Of a stretch of 64,000 bases of DNA, positions 42,650 through 51,615 are shown piece by piece (position 1 is the first letter of the stretch; every line of letters starts with the position of its first letter). The notes under the pieces are model-generated. The model ran no database searches. It saw only the letters and a list, made by a program, of their open reading frames with translations, and had not been told where the DNA came from. Position numbers and translations under genes: made by a program. The DNA is from Sphingobacterium sp. UT-1RO-CII-1 (GTDB lineage Bacteria > Bacteroidota > Bacteroidia > Sphingobacteriales > Sphingobacteriaceae): NCBI RefSeq assembly GCF_026711005.1, contig NZ_JAPPVJ010000006.1:186001-250000 (forward strand). The letters run 5' to 3'.

Positions 42650-44353
42650 CTACATTCCTCCACCAAAAGAAAAATACTGATTAACCTGAACGGGAAGTCT
42701 ACCCTTCGCTTTAATATCTCCTAAAAGAACTTTTAAAGCCGCCATTTGCATAAAAGAATCATTCTGATAAGCCATAATAACAGAACGACTTCGTCCAACC
42801 GACAACTCATCTAAAACATAAGGATTGGTGAACATTACTGTTACTGTTCTTTTGCCCGCCAACTTATAAACAAATTTTTTTAAACCTTCTGACATATTCA
42901 ACTTATTACCTGGACGAGACCGCGCATCGTGAACAACCAATACAATCTGCTTACTTTTTCGTATTTGCTTTAGTAACCTCTTCAACTCTATCTCATCCTC
43001 ATCTCCCCGCAACACGTATCTTTTTTTTCGTACTAAATGAGCATCTAAGCCATTTTCGAAATCTTCTTCTAAAACTCCTCCCACCGTAACAATAGCCACT
43101 TCTCCTTTACTATTGGACCTCTCAATCCCTTTTTCAGACTTAAGTACTGTCACAGCAGCTTCTGCTAAACGCTTTACTAAGTCCTGTGCTGTGCGACTGT
43201 TTAGGTCACCAACCAAATCATGCGTATTAACAGGCTGATAATCATGCAGTCCTAACCAGTATTTTGCAGCAAGCACCCTCTTAACTCTACTATCCAAATC
43301 AAACTTCGAAATACGTCCTGCTTCAACAGCATTTTCAACCAAACGGATTGCTCGTGCACTATTTTCCGAAATCTCCACCAAATCATTTCCTGCTTCAATA
43401 GCCATAACATCAGCCTCTCCATTAGGGAAAAATTTTTTCACCCCTTTCATATCCATTGCGTCCGTCACAACCAACCCTTTAAAGCCCAATTCTTTTTTCA
43501 ACAGATCTGACACCACTTTTTTCGATATCGAAGCCGGCATATTTACAGTTGAATCCAATGCCGGAATATGCATATGCGCCACCATTACAGCAGGAGCTCT
43601 GAAAGAAATCAACTTTTTAAATGGATACATCTCTATCTCATCGAGCCGATCTTTAGAAAAGCCAAGCTGCGGAAGGTCATGATGTGAATCTACATCTGTA
43701 TCGCCATGACCTGGAAAATGCTTTAACGACGAAATAATCCCGCCCTCCAACAAACCACACATAAACCGACTTGCTTTTTCGGTAACCAAACACTTATCAT
43801 CTCCAAACGACCTAAAATTAATCACCGGATTATTGGGATTGTTATTAACATCAACAACTGGTGCAAAGTTAAAGTGTACACCTAACCTTGTAAAATCCTT
43901 TGCAATTTGCTTACCCATCTCGAAAATCAACTCATTATTTTGAATTGCCCCCAATGTCATTTGATAAGGATATGAAATGGTTGAGTCCGGCATCCTCATA
44001 CCCAACCCCCACTCTCCATCGGTTGCGACTAACAGCGGTACTTTTGAAAAGCTTTGATACTTATTCAACATATTAGCATGCCTAACAGGACCACCTTGAA
44101 AAAGAACCACCCCTCCCAATTGTTCCTTTTGAATTACAGCAGCCACCGAGTCAATATACGCTTGTCCTAAATTAGTATGTGCCCGTACCAAAAAAAGCTG
44201 GGCTATACGCTCCTTCAAACTCAAAGCATTAAAAACCGAATCAACCCAAACATGCTTCTCATTAATAAAACTCACGAAATCATTCCTATCCTGAGTATAT
44301 CCCGAGATGACGACAACAAAATAGAACAACAGAAAAAGCAATATTCTTTTCAT
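42650..44353 (-). CDS. glycoside hydrolase family 3 enzyme (NagZ-like beta-N-acetylhexosaminidase)
   Basis: A 567-residue secreted enzyme with a signal peptide (about 1-20, VVISGYTQ) and a GH3 catalytic domain (about 35-365). The motif KHFPGHGDTDVDSHHDLP contains the His/Asp pair used as acid/base in the NagZ group, and V-V-T-D-A-M-D-M-K-G-V holds the nucleophile Asp. A second, C-terminal domain (about 380-567) is present, so it is longer than cytoplasmic NagZ. It should cleave N-acetylglucosaminyl bonds in peptidoglycan or chitin fragments, fitting the NagB genes nearby. Confidence 0.9.
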   Translation of the reverse strand: MKRILLFLLFYFVVVISGYTQDRNDFVSFINEKHVWVDSVFNALSLKERIAQLFLVRAHTNLGQAYIDSVAAVIQKEQLGGVVLFQGGPVRHANMLNKYQSFSKVPLLVATDGEWGLGMRMPDSTISYPYQMTLGAIQNNELIFEMGKQIAKDFTRLGVHFNFAPVVDVNNNPNNPVINFRSFGDDKCLVTEKASRFMCGLLEGGIISSLKHFPGHGDTDVDSHHDLPQLGFSKDRLDEIEMYPFKKLISFRAPAVMVAHMHIPALDSTVNMPASISKKVVSDLLKKELGFKGLVVTDAMDMKGVKKFFPNGEADVMAIEAGNDLVEISENSARAIRLVENAVEAGRISKFDLDSRVKRVLAAKYWLGLHDYQPVNTHDLVGDLNSRTAQDLVKRLAEAAVTVLKSEKGIERSNSKGEVAIVTVGGVLEEDFENGLDAHLVRKKRYVLRGDEDEIELKRLLKQIRKSKQIVLVVHDARSRPGNKLNMSEGLKKFVYKLAGKRTVTVMFTNPYVLDELSVGRSRSVIMAYQNDSFMQMAALKVLLGDIKAKGRLPVQVNQYFSFGGGM

Positions 44354-44435
44354 AAATTGACAAATTTATTCGGCACACTCTAAACAATTGCCAAAGAACA
44401 AACGAAACGACTATGTTTCCTTATTAATTTAAAGC

Positions 44436-44978
44436 TTATAATAAATTATACTTTTCTTCCAGCAGCTTAGCGAGTTGAACACCATTTACTATATCCCCAC
44501 TAGCCTCTCTTTTCCAAAGCATATCAATCAATAATAATAGAAAATGCGTCTCCAACTCGGGATCTTCGTACCCCAACTCTCTAAACGCTCTCACGATAAT
44601 GGGCTGTACAGGTTTCATAAACAGCTCATGCTGTTGTCGGGAAAATGTATTATGGGACAACCTTTCTTGTAATTGCCAAAACAAAGGCTCCTCTGCAACC
44701 AGTTTACTAGGTAAGAAAATCATATTACGCAAAAAATCCTTGGGACCTCCATACGTCATCATCCCTCTGTGATGAGACAAAATACGACGATAGCCCGATT
44801 TAATGATATTAGACAATAATGTCTCTTTATTACCAAAATGTTTGAAAATAAGCGCTTCCGAAACCCCAGCCTCTATGGATATCTCTTTTGTAGAAGTATC
44901 CATATAACCCTTTGTCGCAAAAAGAGAAAGGGCAACCCTCATAATCCTATCTTTACGGCTTACAACTGTGTCTTTCAT
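44436..44978 (-). CDS. TetR family transcriptional regulator
   Basis: A 180-residue regulator with the N-terminal TetR helix-turn-helix (about 8-55: F-A-T-K-G-Y-M-D-T-S-T-K-E-I-S-I-E-A-G-V-S-E-A-L-I-F-K-H-F-G-N-K-E-T-L) and a divergent C-terminal ligand domain. It is on the same strand as pncA and GH3 but separated by about 80-100 nt. The target genes are not evident from the neighbourhood. Confidence 0.9.
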   Translation of the reverse strand: MKDTVVSRKDRIMRVALSLFATKGYMDTSTKEISIEAGVSEALIFKHFGNKETLLSNIIKSGYRRILSHHRGMMTYGGPKDFLRNMIFLPSKLVAEEPLFWQLQERLSHNTFSRQQHELFMKPVQPIIVRAFRELGYEDPELETHFLLLLIDMLWKREASGDIVNGVQLAKLLEEKYNLL

Positions 44979-45084
44979 TTAAAACAAATTTCAACAAAGA
45001 TATCTATTTTTTCAATCCTACTAAATAATGACAAATCTTCAAAAAGGTTCTCATCCCTTATAAAAAGGCAAATATAATTTAGAA

Positions 45085-45675
45085 CTACAGTAAAACACCT
45101 CCTTTACCAACAAATAACTTAATCTTCTCCTCAAGCCCTTTTTGGTCTATTGCTTTTGTTGCCTCTCCGAGAATAACCGATTTAAATCCGGCGTCAATCC
45201 CATCCATTCCAGTATAAAAAACACAAAAATCAGCAGCCAAACCACACAAATGTATCTCTGAAACTGACATGCCCTTTAAAAAACCAATCAAACCGGTTTC
45301 CTTTTGTTTATTATTATCATAAAACCCCGAATAACTATCTACTCTCCAATCCATTCCCTTTCGAAAAATTGCAGAAATTCGCTCTGTGTCAAGTTCTGTC
45401 GAAAACTCGGCCCCCTCAGTTCCTTGTACACAATGCGCTGGCCACAATACCTGCTCACCATCATCCAGGTCAATGACATCAAACTCCTTTCGTCCAGCAT
45501 GAGACTCTACAAAACTAACATGATTTTTTGGATGCCAGTCCTGTGTAGCTACCACTAAATCATAAGAACTTTGCAGCCCATTGATAACAGGTATTATCAA
45601 ATCTCCACCTTGCACAGCCAATTTACCTCCTGGCAAAAAGTCATTTTGCATATCAACAATTATTAATGCCTTCAT
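45085..45675 (-). CDS. pncA: nicotinamidase PncA
   Basis: Hydrolyses nicotinamide to nicotinate for NAD recycling (and activates pyrazinamide). The 196-residue cysteine hydrolase has the Asp-Lys-Cys triad: D8 in VDMQNDF, K106 in FRKGMDW and C151 in AADFCVFYT, plus the metal-ligand pattern D46-W-H48 with H52, and H81 in WPAHCVQGTEGA. It is a lone gene with the TetR regulator downstream. Confidence 0.94.
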   Translation of the reverse strand: MKALIIVDMQNDFLPGGKLAVQGGDLIIPVINGLQSSYDLVVATQDWHPKNHVSFVESHAGRKEFDVIDLDDGEQVLWPAHCVQGTEGAEFSTELDTERISAIFRKGMDWRVDSYSGFYDNNKQKETGLIGFLKGMSVSEIHLCGLAADFCVFYTGMDGIDAGFKSVILGEATKAIDQKGLEEKIKLFVGKGGVLL

Positions 45676-45736
45676 ATAGGAAAAATACCGAATACATGCA
45701 ATATATCAAATCTCTCTTTTGTAAAATTTTCAATGC

Positions 45737-46411
45737 TCAATCAATTGTCAACATATAGCCAACGCCACGAACATTTGTAATCTTTATACGACTATCTGCC
45801 GCTAGATACTTACGTATCCTACTAATAAACACATCTAAGCTACGCCCTGTAAAATAAGTGTTATTATCCCAATAAGCTTTTATAATTTCTTCCCTAGGGA
45901 GCACTCTATCTTTACTTTCAAAAAGCCTTCGTATCAACTCCATCTCTCGAAACGACAACTTTTCCACTTCTCCCTCAAATTCAAGACTTGACTTATGCGT
46001 ATCTAACTTATACTTCCCTATTATATATATTCTCGAGTCGCTTACATAGCCATTTTTCCTCGTTAATGCTTCAATACGAACAATAAGCTCCTCTATTTTA
46101 AAAGGTTTTCTAACATAATCATCTCCACCCAGATTAAACCCTCTGACGACATCTTCCGTCTGAGTCATGGCGGTTAAAAACAAAATAGGTGTTTGTACAT
46201 CCAGTTTTCGAATCTCCTCTGCTACTGTAAAGCCGTCCATCAAGGGCATCATTACATCGAGCACAACAACATCAGGTTTAATATGCTTAAAAGCGGCCAA
46301 AGCTTCCACCCCATTTCCTTTATGCACTACAGAAAACCCATGTGATTCTAAGCTATCAGAAACAATGAGTGCTAAATTTTGTTCATCTTCCACATATAAA
46401 ACAGTCATCAT
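45737..46411 (-). CDS. OmpR-family response regulator
   Basis: A 224-residue two-component regulator. The receiver domain (about 1-118) has acidic residues E8/D9 and phospho-acceptor D52 in VVVLDVMMPLMDG, and K-P-F at the alpha5 end. A winged-helix DNA-binding domain (about 130-222) ends R-I-K-I-T-N-V-R-G-V-G-Y-M-L. Its start is 2 nt after the stop of the kinase gene, so the pair is one operon. Confidence 0.95.
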   Translation of the reverse strand: MMTVLYVEDEQNLALIVSDSLESHGFSVVHKGNGVEALAAFKHIKPDVVVLDVMMPLMDGFTVAEEIRKLDVQTPILFLTAMTQTEDVVRGFNLGGDDYVRKPFKIEELIVRIEALTRKNGYVSDSRIYIIGKYKLDTHKSSLEFEGEVEKLSFREMELIRRLFESKDRVLPREEIIKAYWDNNTYFTGRSLDVFISRIRKYLAADSRIKITNVRGVGYMLTID

Positions 46412-46413
46412 AA

Positions 46414-47829
46414 CTAAACTTTTTTAGGTAAACTCACCACAAACTCACTCCCTTTCCCACGCTCACTTTTCACATGAACATTTCCACCGTGCTGTTCAAC
46501 GATTTGCTTAACATAAGATAGCCCCAGCCCAAAGCCCTTAACATCGTAAATATTCCCCTCTTGAACTCGATAAAAAGGATCAAAAATACTCTTAAAATGT
46601 TCTTTATCGATCCCTTTCCCTTTATCACGCACACTTATCTCCACAGTATTTTGTAAAATATCAAGCGTAATCTCAATAAAAACTGGCTCTGCCGAATACT
46701 TCACTGCATTATCTAAGAGATTACTAATAACATTTTTAACGTGCAACTCATCTGCTTCCAACAAGATAACCGGCTCTTTTTCGAAAAACTCGACATGAAG
46801 TTCTTTACCAGCACTAATTTCTACTGTCTCCACACAGGCTTTTGCCACAGCTACTAAATCAAATTCCTTCTTTACCAACTCCACCCTATTCCTTTCATCC
46901 ACATCAACCTCCATAACTTTCTCTATCATCGCACTCAAATGATCGAGCTCAGCTTTAGAAAGCTCAAGGTACTTCTCCATTCGTTCTTTGTCATCTTTAT
47001 TCACAAAGCGCTGAATAGCCTCTACAGCTGCCATAACTGTTGCTACTGGTGTTTTTAATTCATGTGTCATATTATTAACAAATGATCTCCGTAAAGAAGC
47101 AAGCTCATCCTGCTTCTTAATGGTTTTAAACAAATACTGAAACGTTCCTATTACTCCTGCTAACAAAAGAAAAGAGAAGGACAGCTGCATCGCCAATCTT
47201 GATAAAAGATAAGGCCAAGGATTATTAAACTTCGCAACCAAATACTCATCTCCCTCAGGGCTCACTAAAATTGGCCGAGTCATCAAACCAATCGGAACCT
47301 TCCTTGTTGCCACATAAGCACCAATCTCATCTTGAGGAATAACATCAATCATCAACTTGAACTCCATATCAATCTTATTCCTTTCCAAGGCTTTCCCCAA
47401 GCGTCCTTCCAAATTAGTCACCAAGCTATCATTAAAATCAAGCCGCTCCAATAAATACAGAGGCAACAATTCAGCCGGTGCCTCATTTTTTGGGGTCGCA
47501 CGCTGCTTCTTACTTTTAGACTTATGAAAGTCCATTGTATCTAAGGTCGCTTTCAACTTAGATAAATCAAGATTGGGATAAACCCCACCAACCAAATTCA
47601 GTAAAAACTTATGCCGTCTGACTGAATCTTCCTGAGCTCTATCATTATCACTTAAAAACTCATTATGATAATAATTCTGAAGCACATTAAACAGCGACCT
47701 TTCAACTGTACCTACCAACAAAGTGCGTTCACTTTTATAATTACTATAAAGCCACAACGAAAGCACAGTGGTAATACCACCAGCCGTTAAAGCTATTATG
47801 AGCAACAGTATTTTATACTTTTTTAACAT
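46414..47829 (-). CDS. sensor histidine kinase
   Basis: A 471-residue membrane kinase, partner of the following response regulator. Two membrane segments (about 7-28 and 211-234) bracket a periplasmic sensor region (about 29-210) that shows no familiar domain. There is no evident HAMP domain. The HisKA box M-T-H-E-L-K-T-P-V has phospho-acceptor H256; the ATPase domain has the N box N-L-L-D-N-A-V-K-Y and G boxes D-K-G-K-G-I, G-F-G-L-G-L. The signal is not known. Confidence 0.94.
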   Translation of the reverse strand: MLKKYKILLLIIALTAGGITTVLSLWLYSNYKSERTLLVGTVERSLFNVLQNYYHNEFLSDNDRAQEDSVRRHKFLLNLVGGVYPNLDLSKLKATLDTMDFHKSKSKKQRATPKNEAPAELLPLYLLERLDFNDSLVTNLEGRLGKALERNKIDMEFKLMIDVIPQDEIGAYVATRKVPIGLMTRPILVSPEGDEYLVAKFNNPWPYLLSRLAMQLSFSFLLLAGVIGTFQYLFKTIKKQDELASLRRSFVNNMTHELKTPVATVMAAVEAIQRFVNKDDKERMEKYLELSKAELDHLSAMIEKVMEVDVDERNRVELVKKEFDLVAVAKACVETVEISAGKELHVEFFEKEPVILLEADELHVKNVISNLLDNAVKYSAEPVFIEITLDILQNTVEISVRDKGKGIDKEHFKSIFDPFYRVQEGNIYDVKGFGLGLSYVKQIVEQHGGNVHVKSERGKGSEFVVSLPKKV

Positions 47830-47921
47830 TATTAATACAAATTTAAATTAGTAGATTTGCTTCGCATAAGCAATTAGTTAGTTTTAACAAAATATAACAC
47901 TGATTAACAGTTCTATTTGAT

Positions 47922-47929
47922 TACTTTTG
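47922..47929 (+). promoter_or_regulatory. promoter -7 box of the DUF4270 gene
   Basis: TACTTTTG (exact TAnnTTTG), 17 nt before the ATG at 47947. Only a weak TG at the -33 distance. Confidence 0.45.
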
Positions 47930-47946
47930 CCAGTCAAACGATAAAT

Positions 47947-49377
47947 ATGAGTCATTTTAGTAAAAGAAAATTCAACATTTTCGCTTTACCTTTTTTTGCA
48001 TTATTAATAGCATCATCTTGTGACAAAGATATGAATGTAATGCTTGATAATTCTATTGGCGATAAAGTTGCTGTCTCATCTGTTGATTCATTTACCGTTA
48101 ATACCTCTACAGTACAGTTAGACAACCTTCCATCTTCCAACTCTGGACTTCTCTTAGTTGGTAAGGCAGATGTCAATGAGATAGGGTCTGTTAAATCATC
48201 ATCCTTGTTTCAACTAGGTTTCACCGAAATAGACAACTTGATTCCGCAAACTGCAGAGTTTGAATCACTAACCTTAGTATTACGCCCGAATAGGGCAAGA
48301 TATTATTATGGCGACACCACTAAAAATCAAAAAATAACCGTCCACCAAGTAACACAAGATTTAGAGCTAACCACATTAACAGGTGGCATACAAAACTTAG
48401 CGATTCCAATATATGTTACTCGTCCATCTATTTTTTCTAAACAAAAATTCGCCTACAATAATACTCCTATAGGTCAGATTACTTTCTCTCCGGAGATAAA
48501 ATCAACCGATTCGTTAAAAATAGATTTAGACCAACAGATTGGACAAAGTCTATTTGACCTTATTCAAAGTAATGATCTGAAAGTTTCGTCCAATCAAAAT
48601 TTTCGAGAATACTTTAAAGGTCTAGCTTTAATTCCTGACGACAACAACACAGTAATTCTCGGATTAAGTGATACGGTGCAGGTAAATCTCAATTACAGCT
48701 ACGTCGGCACTGACGGGTTTACAAAAAATGAACACAAAGAGCTTACTATTGTAGATCGTTCTTTTCAATATAATAATATCGAATACGATCGACAAGGCAC
48801 AGCCTTTGAAGCTCTGAATATAAATAACAAAGAATTAAGTACGACAGCAACGTCGGGCCTTACCTATGTACAAGCAGGCACCGGTACTGTAGCGAAACTG
48901 ACCTTTCCTTCGTTAAAAGATTTTATATCTGATGATAAAATTTCTATTAACAAAGCTGAGCTGATTATTGAAACAAGTTCTCCTATAAACACAATGTATC
49001 CGTTAGCCAACAGATTAATGTTATTCGTAGCCGATCATAATGGCGTACCTACATCATTCATAGAGACCCCCTATGTTGGCTCGGTCCAACTTGCATCTTT
49101 TGTCCCCGGCAACGATTATGGCAAAAATAGCACATACCGTTTCAACATGATCAGCTATCTAAAAAGACTAAAAACATCAAATATTTATGATGAAACATCA
49201 CTTTATTTGAGTGTCCCACAACCTACTGCAGAAAGTTCCAACCCCATGTATCCGGGCGCAAACACGAGCAGTGCAGCACCTCTTGGTTTATTAAATACTT
49301 TTAATACGGCAATGATTGCTATAGAAAATAATAAACCTGCAGTAAAATTGAATATATTGTACACTAAATTTAAATAA
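47947..49377 (+). CDS. DUF4270 family lipoprotein
   Basis: A 476-residue envelope lipoprotein with signal and lipobox ending in C (about residue 25, LLIASSC), followed by a mainly beta-stranded body with N-terminal D-N-S-I-G-D and later K-S-T-D-S-L-K-I-D-L and a C-terminal N-I-L-Y-T-K-F-K. DUF4270 proteins are common in Bacteroidota and have no known function. I start at the ATG at 47947, because the frame above it opens only with a TTG at 47917. Three nt after the stop is the Kelch lipoprotein gene, so these are co-transcribed. Confidence 0.88.
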   Translation: MSHFSKRKFNIFALPFFALLIASSCDKDMNVMLDNSIGDKVAVSSVDSFTVNTSTVQLDNLPSSNSGLLLVGKADVNEIGSVKSSSLFQLGFTEIDNLIPQTAEFESLTLVLRPNRARYYYGDTTKNQKITVHQVTQDLELTTLTGGIQNLAIPIYVTRPSIFSKQKFAYNNTPIGQITFSPEIKSTDSLKIDLDQQIGQSLFDLIQSNDLKVSSNQNFREYFKGLALIPDDNNTVILGLSDTVQVNLNYSYVGTDGFTKNEHKELTIVDRSFQYNNIEYDRQGTAFEALNINNKELSTTATSGLTYVQAGTGTVAKLTFPSLKDFISDDKISINKAELIIETSSPINTMYPLANRLMLFVADHNGVPTSFIETPYVGSVQLASFVPGNDYGKNSTYRFNMISYLKRLKTSNIYDETSLYLSVPQPTAESSNPMYPGANTSSAAPLGLLNTFNTAMIAIENNKPAVKLNILYTKFK

Positions 49378-49380
49378 TTT

Positions 49381-50388
49381 ATGAATAAGAAGAATTGGCT
49401 ATTGTTAATCTTAGTCTGCTCTATAGCGATCACATCTTTTAATTCTTGTAAAAAAAACAAAGATGATGAGCAAACCGACTCAGGGCCAACAGAGTGGGAA
49501 AGATCAGTCGTATTCACAAATGATCCCAGAAATGGAGCTGCATCTTTTACAATTAACAATGTAGCTTATGTAGTGGGGGGATTTGTAAAAAATGAAGGAG
49601 CAGTAAATGATGGTTCATCTTTCAACGGAAAAAGCTGGACAGATATTGAAGATTTCCCAGGAACAGCGCGTCAAATGGCCGTTGGTTTTGCCATTGATGG
49701 TATTGGATATGTCGGTCTTGGCTCCGACGGGAAAGAAGACCTTAACGATTTCTATAAATATGACCCTACTAAAGCAAAAGGTCAACAGTGGTCCAAAATT
49801 AAGGACTTCCCAGGAAGGGCACGTTACGGCGCAGTTGCTTTTACCTTGGGAGGCAACGCTTATGTAGGTTTAGGAACAACTAAAACTGACGCAAAGTTTA
49901 GCGACTTCTATAAGTATGATCCAAAAACGGATGAGTGGTCACAAATCAGTTCATCATTTAAATACAAGAAAGCTTTTGCTTTTGCTTTCGTAATTGACGG
50001 AAAAGCCTATGTAGGTGGAGGATATGCAAACAGCGCCAACTTACCGGAAGACTTTTATTCATTTGACGGAAAAGAATGGACAGCATTACCTGACTTGAAA
50101 AGAGATGAGGCCTCTTTCACATATGACGCTAGAAAATATAATGCAGCATCATTTGTGATTGGTAAATACGCATACGTAGTAAGTGGAAAAAGTGGTTCAA
50201 GTATAACAAATTCAGTTTGGAAGTTTGATCCATCAACAAACTCATGGACAGATAAACATCAGGCACTTCCTGCTGATGCTCGTGAAAAGGCTGTAGCTTT
50301 TACAATTGACGGAAAAGGCTACCTTACCACAGGAATGAATGGTTCATTCATCTTTGACAACACTTGGGAATTTACTCCGGTTCGCTAA
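49381..50388 (+). CDS. Kelch-repeat lipoprotein (six-bladed propeller candidate)
   Basis: A 335-residue lipoprotein (signal 1-22, C23 in SFNSCKK). Six repeats of about 50 residues, each with the pattern A-x-x-F-x-I-x-x-x-A-Y-V-x-G-G, run from about 48 to 320 (ASFTINNVAYVVGG, VGFAIDGIGYVGLG, VAFTLGGNAYVGLG, FAFVIDGKAYVGGG, ASFVIGKYAYVVSG, VAFTIDGKGYLTTG), which fits a six-bladed Kelch beta-propeller. It would sit in the outer envelope as a binding protein. It follows the DUF4270 gene by 3 nt and ends in a strong terminator. Confidence 0.9.
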   Translation: MNKKNWLLLILVCSIAITSFNSCKKNKDDEQTDSGPTEWERSVVFTNDPRNGAASFTINNVAYVVGGFVKNEGAVNDGSSFNGKSWTDIEDFPGTARQMAVGFAIDGIGYVGLGSDGKEDLNDFYKYDPTKAKGQQWSKIKDFPGRARYGAVAFTLGGNAYVGLGTTKTDAKFSDFYKYDPKTDEWSQISSSFKYKKAFAFAFVIDGKAYVGGGYANSANLPEDFYSFDGKEWTALPDLKRDEASFTYDARKYNAASFVIGKYAYVVSGKSGSSITNSVWKFDPSTNSWTDKHQALPADAREKAVAFTIDGKGYLTTGMNGSFIFDNTWEFTPVR

Positions 50389-50410
50389 TAAATTAGCAAA
50401 CTTTCATAAT

Positions 50411-50444
50411 TAAAAACGGGAAGCAAATTTGCTTCCCGTTTTTA
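50411..50444. terminator. bidirectional terminator
   Basis: A 17-bp perfect palindromic stem TAAAAACGGGAAGCAAA (50411-50427) / TTTGCTTCCCGTTTTTA (50428-50444), between the Kelch gene and asd, which run toward each other. Confidence 0.9.
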
Positions 50445-50479
50445 TTATTATGATCTCCTATAATATAATTGGAGTACTA

Positions 50480-51472
50480 CTAAATCAACCCCTTCTTAAC
50501 CAAAAGTTCTGCCACCTGTACAGCATTTGTTGCGGCTCCCTTTCTAAGATTATCAGCAACTATCCAGAGATTAAGTGTATTGCTTTGTGATTCATCACGA
50601 CGAATTCTCCCAACAAAAACCTCATCTTTACCATGTGCATCTTTAGGCATTGGATATTTCAAGTTGGCTGTATCATCAACCACCACAACCCCCTCTTGCT
50701 CTTCAAGTACACGACGAACATCTTTTAGTTCAAAATCATTTTCAAATTCAATATTCACAGACTCAGAGTGCCCTCCCATAACAGGTATACGCACAGTAGT
50801 TGCCGTTACCCGGATGCTATCATCTCCTAAAATCTTATTCGTTTCCTCAATCATCTTCATCTCCTCTTTTGTATATCCGTTCTCTTGAAAAACATCAATA
50901 TGCGGAATAACATTCAGGTCAATCTGATAAGGATATGCCTTTTCTCCATCGAACTTACCGGCACGCTCATCCATGAGCTGCTCAACAGCTTGAACACCTG
51001 TCCCGGTTACAGATTGATAAGTAGAGACAACAACGCGCTTAATTTTATACTTATCATGTAAGGGCTTTAACACCACAACCATCTGTGTCGTTGAACAATT
51101 TGGATTTGCTATAATCTTATCCGCAGCAGACAAAACATCTCCATTAACTTCTGGAACAACTAATTTCTTTGTCGGATCCATTCTCCATGCAGAAGAGTTA
51201 TCTATTATAGTAATACCTGCCTCTGCATATTGCGGAGCGTACGTCGTTGACGTACCACCACCAGCGGAAAACAAGGCAACGTCCGGTTTTAAAGCAATAG
51301 CTTCTGCCGGCGTCACAATCTTATACTTCTTTCCCTTGAACTCGATTTCCTTACCCTTACTACGTTCTGAAGCCACTGGAATTAATTCTGTTACCGGAAA
51401 ATTACGTTCTGCTAGAACGGTTAAGATTTCTGTACCTACTAGGCCTGTTGCGCCCACTACTGCCACTTTCAT
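50480..51472 (-). CDS. asd: aspartate-semialdehyde dehydrogenase
   Basis: Reduces aspartyl phosphate to aspartate semialdehyde for lysine, threonine and methionine synthesis. The 330 residues have the NADP loop GATGLVGTE and the active-site Cys in NPNCSTTQM (C126), E-Q-L-M-D-E-R and GGHSE motifs. A minus-strand TATGTTTG box (51538-51531) lies about 60 nt before the ATG. It is a lone gene divergent from the lamin-tail protein gene. Confidence 0.97.
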   Translation of the reverse strand: MKVAVVGATGLVGTEILTVLAERNFPVTELIPVASERSKGKEIEFKGKKYKIVTPAEAIALKPDVALFSAGGGTSTTYAPQYAEAGITIIDNSSAWRMDPTKKLVVPEVNGDVLSAADKIIANPNCSTTQMVVVLKPLHDKYKIKRVVVSTYQSVTGTGVQAVEQLMDERAGKFDGEKAYPYQIDLNVIPHIDVFQENGYTKEEMKMIEETNKILGDDSIRVTATTVRIPVMGGHSESVNIEFENDFELKDVRRVLEEQEGVVVVDDTANLKYPMPKDAHGKDEVFVGRIRRDESQSNTLNLWIVADNLRKGAATNAVQVAELLVKKGLI

Positions 51473-51530
51473 ATTTTAAATTAGTTTTGTGATAGAAATT
51501 ATTAAATAATGTTTATATTCACTTATTAGC

Positions 51531-51538
51531 CAAACATA
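51531..51538 (-). promoter_or_regulatory. promoter -7 box of asd
   Basis: Minus strand TATGTTTG (exact TAnnTTTG), 58 nt before the ATG at 51472. No -33 TTG seen. Confidence 0.4.
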
Positions 51539-51615
51539 CGAAATAAGCCGCTTATTATCTAGCATGTTATAGTAAAAAAACAACATTTTGTCGCTTTGTT
51601 TCAAACTTTAGTGTT

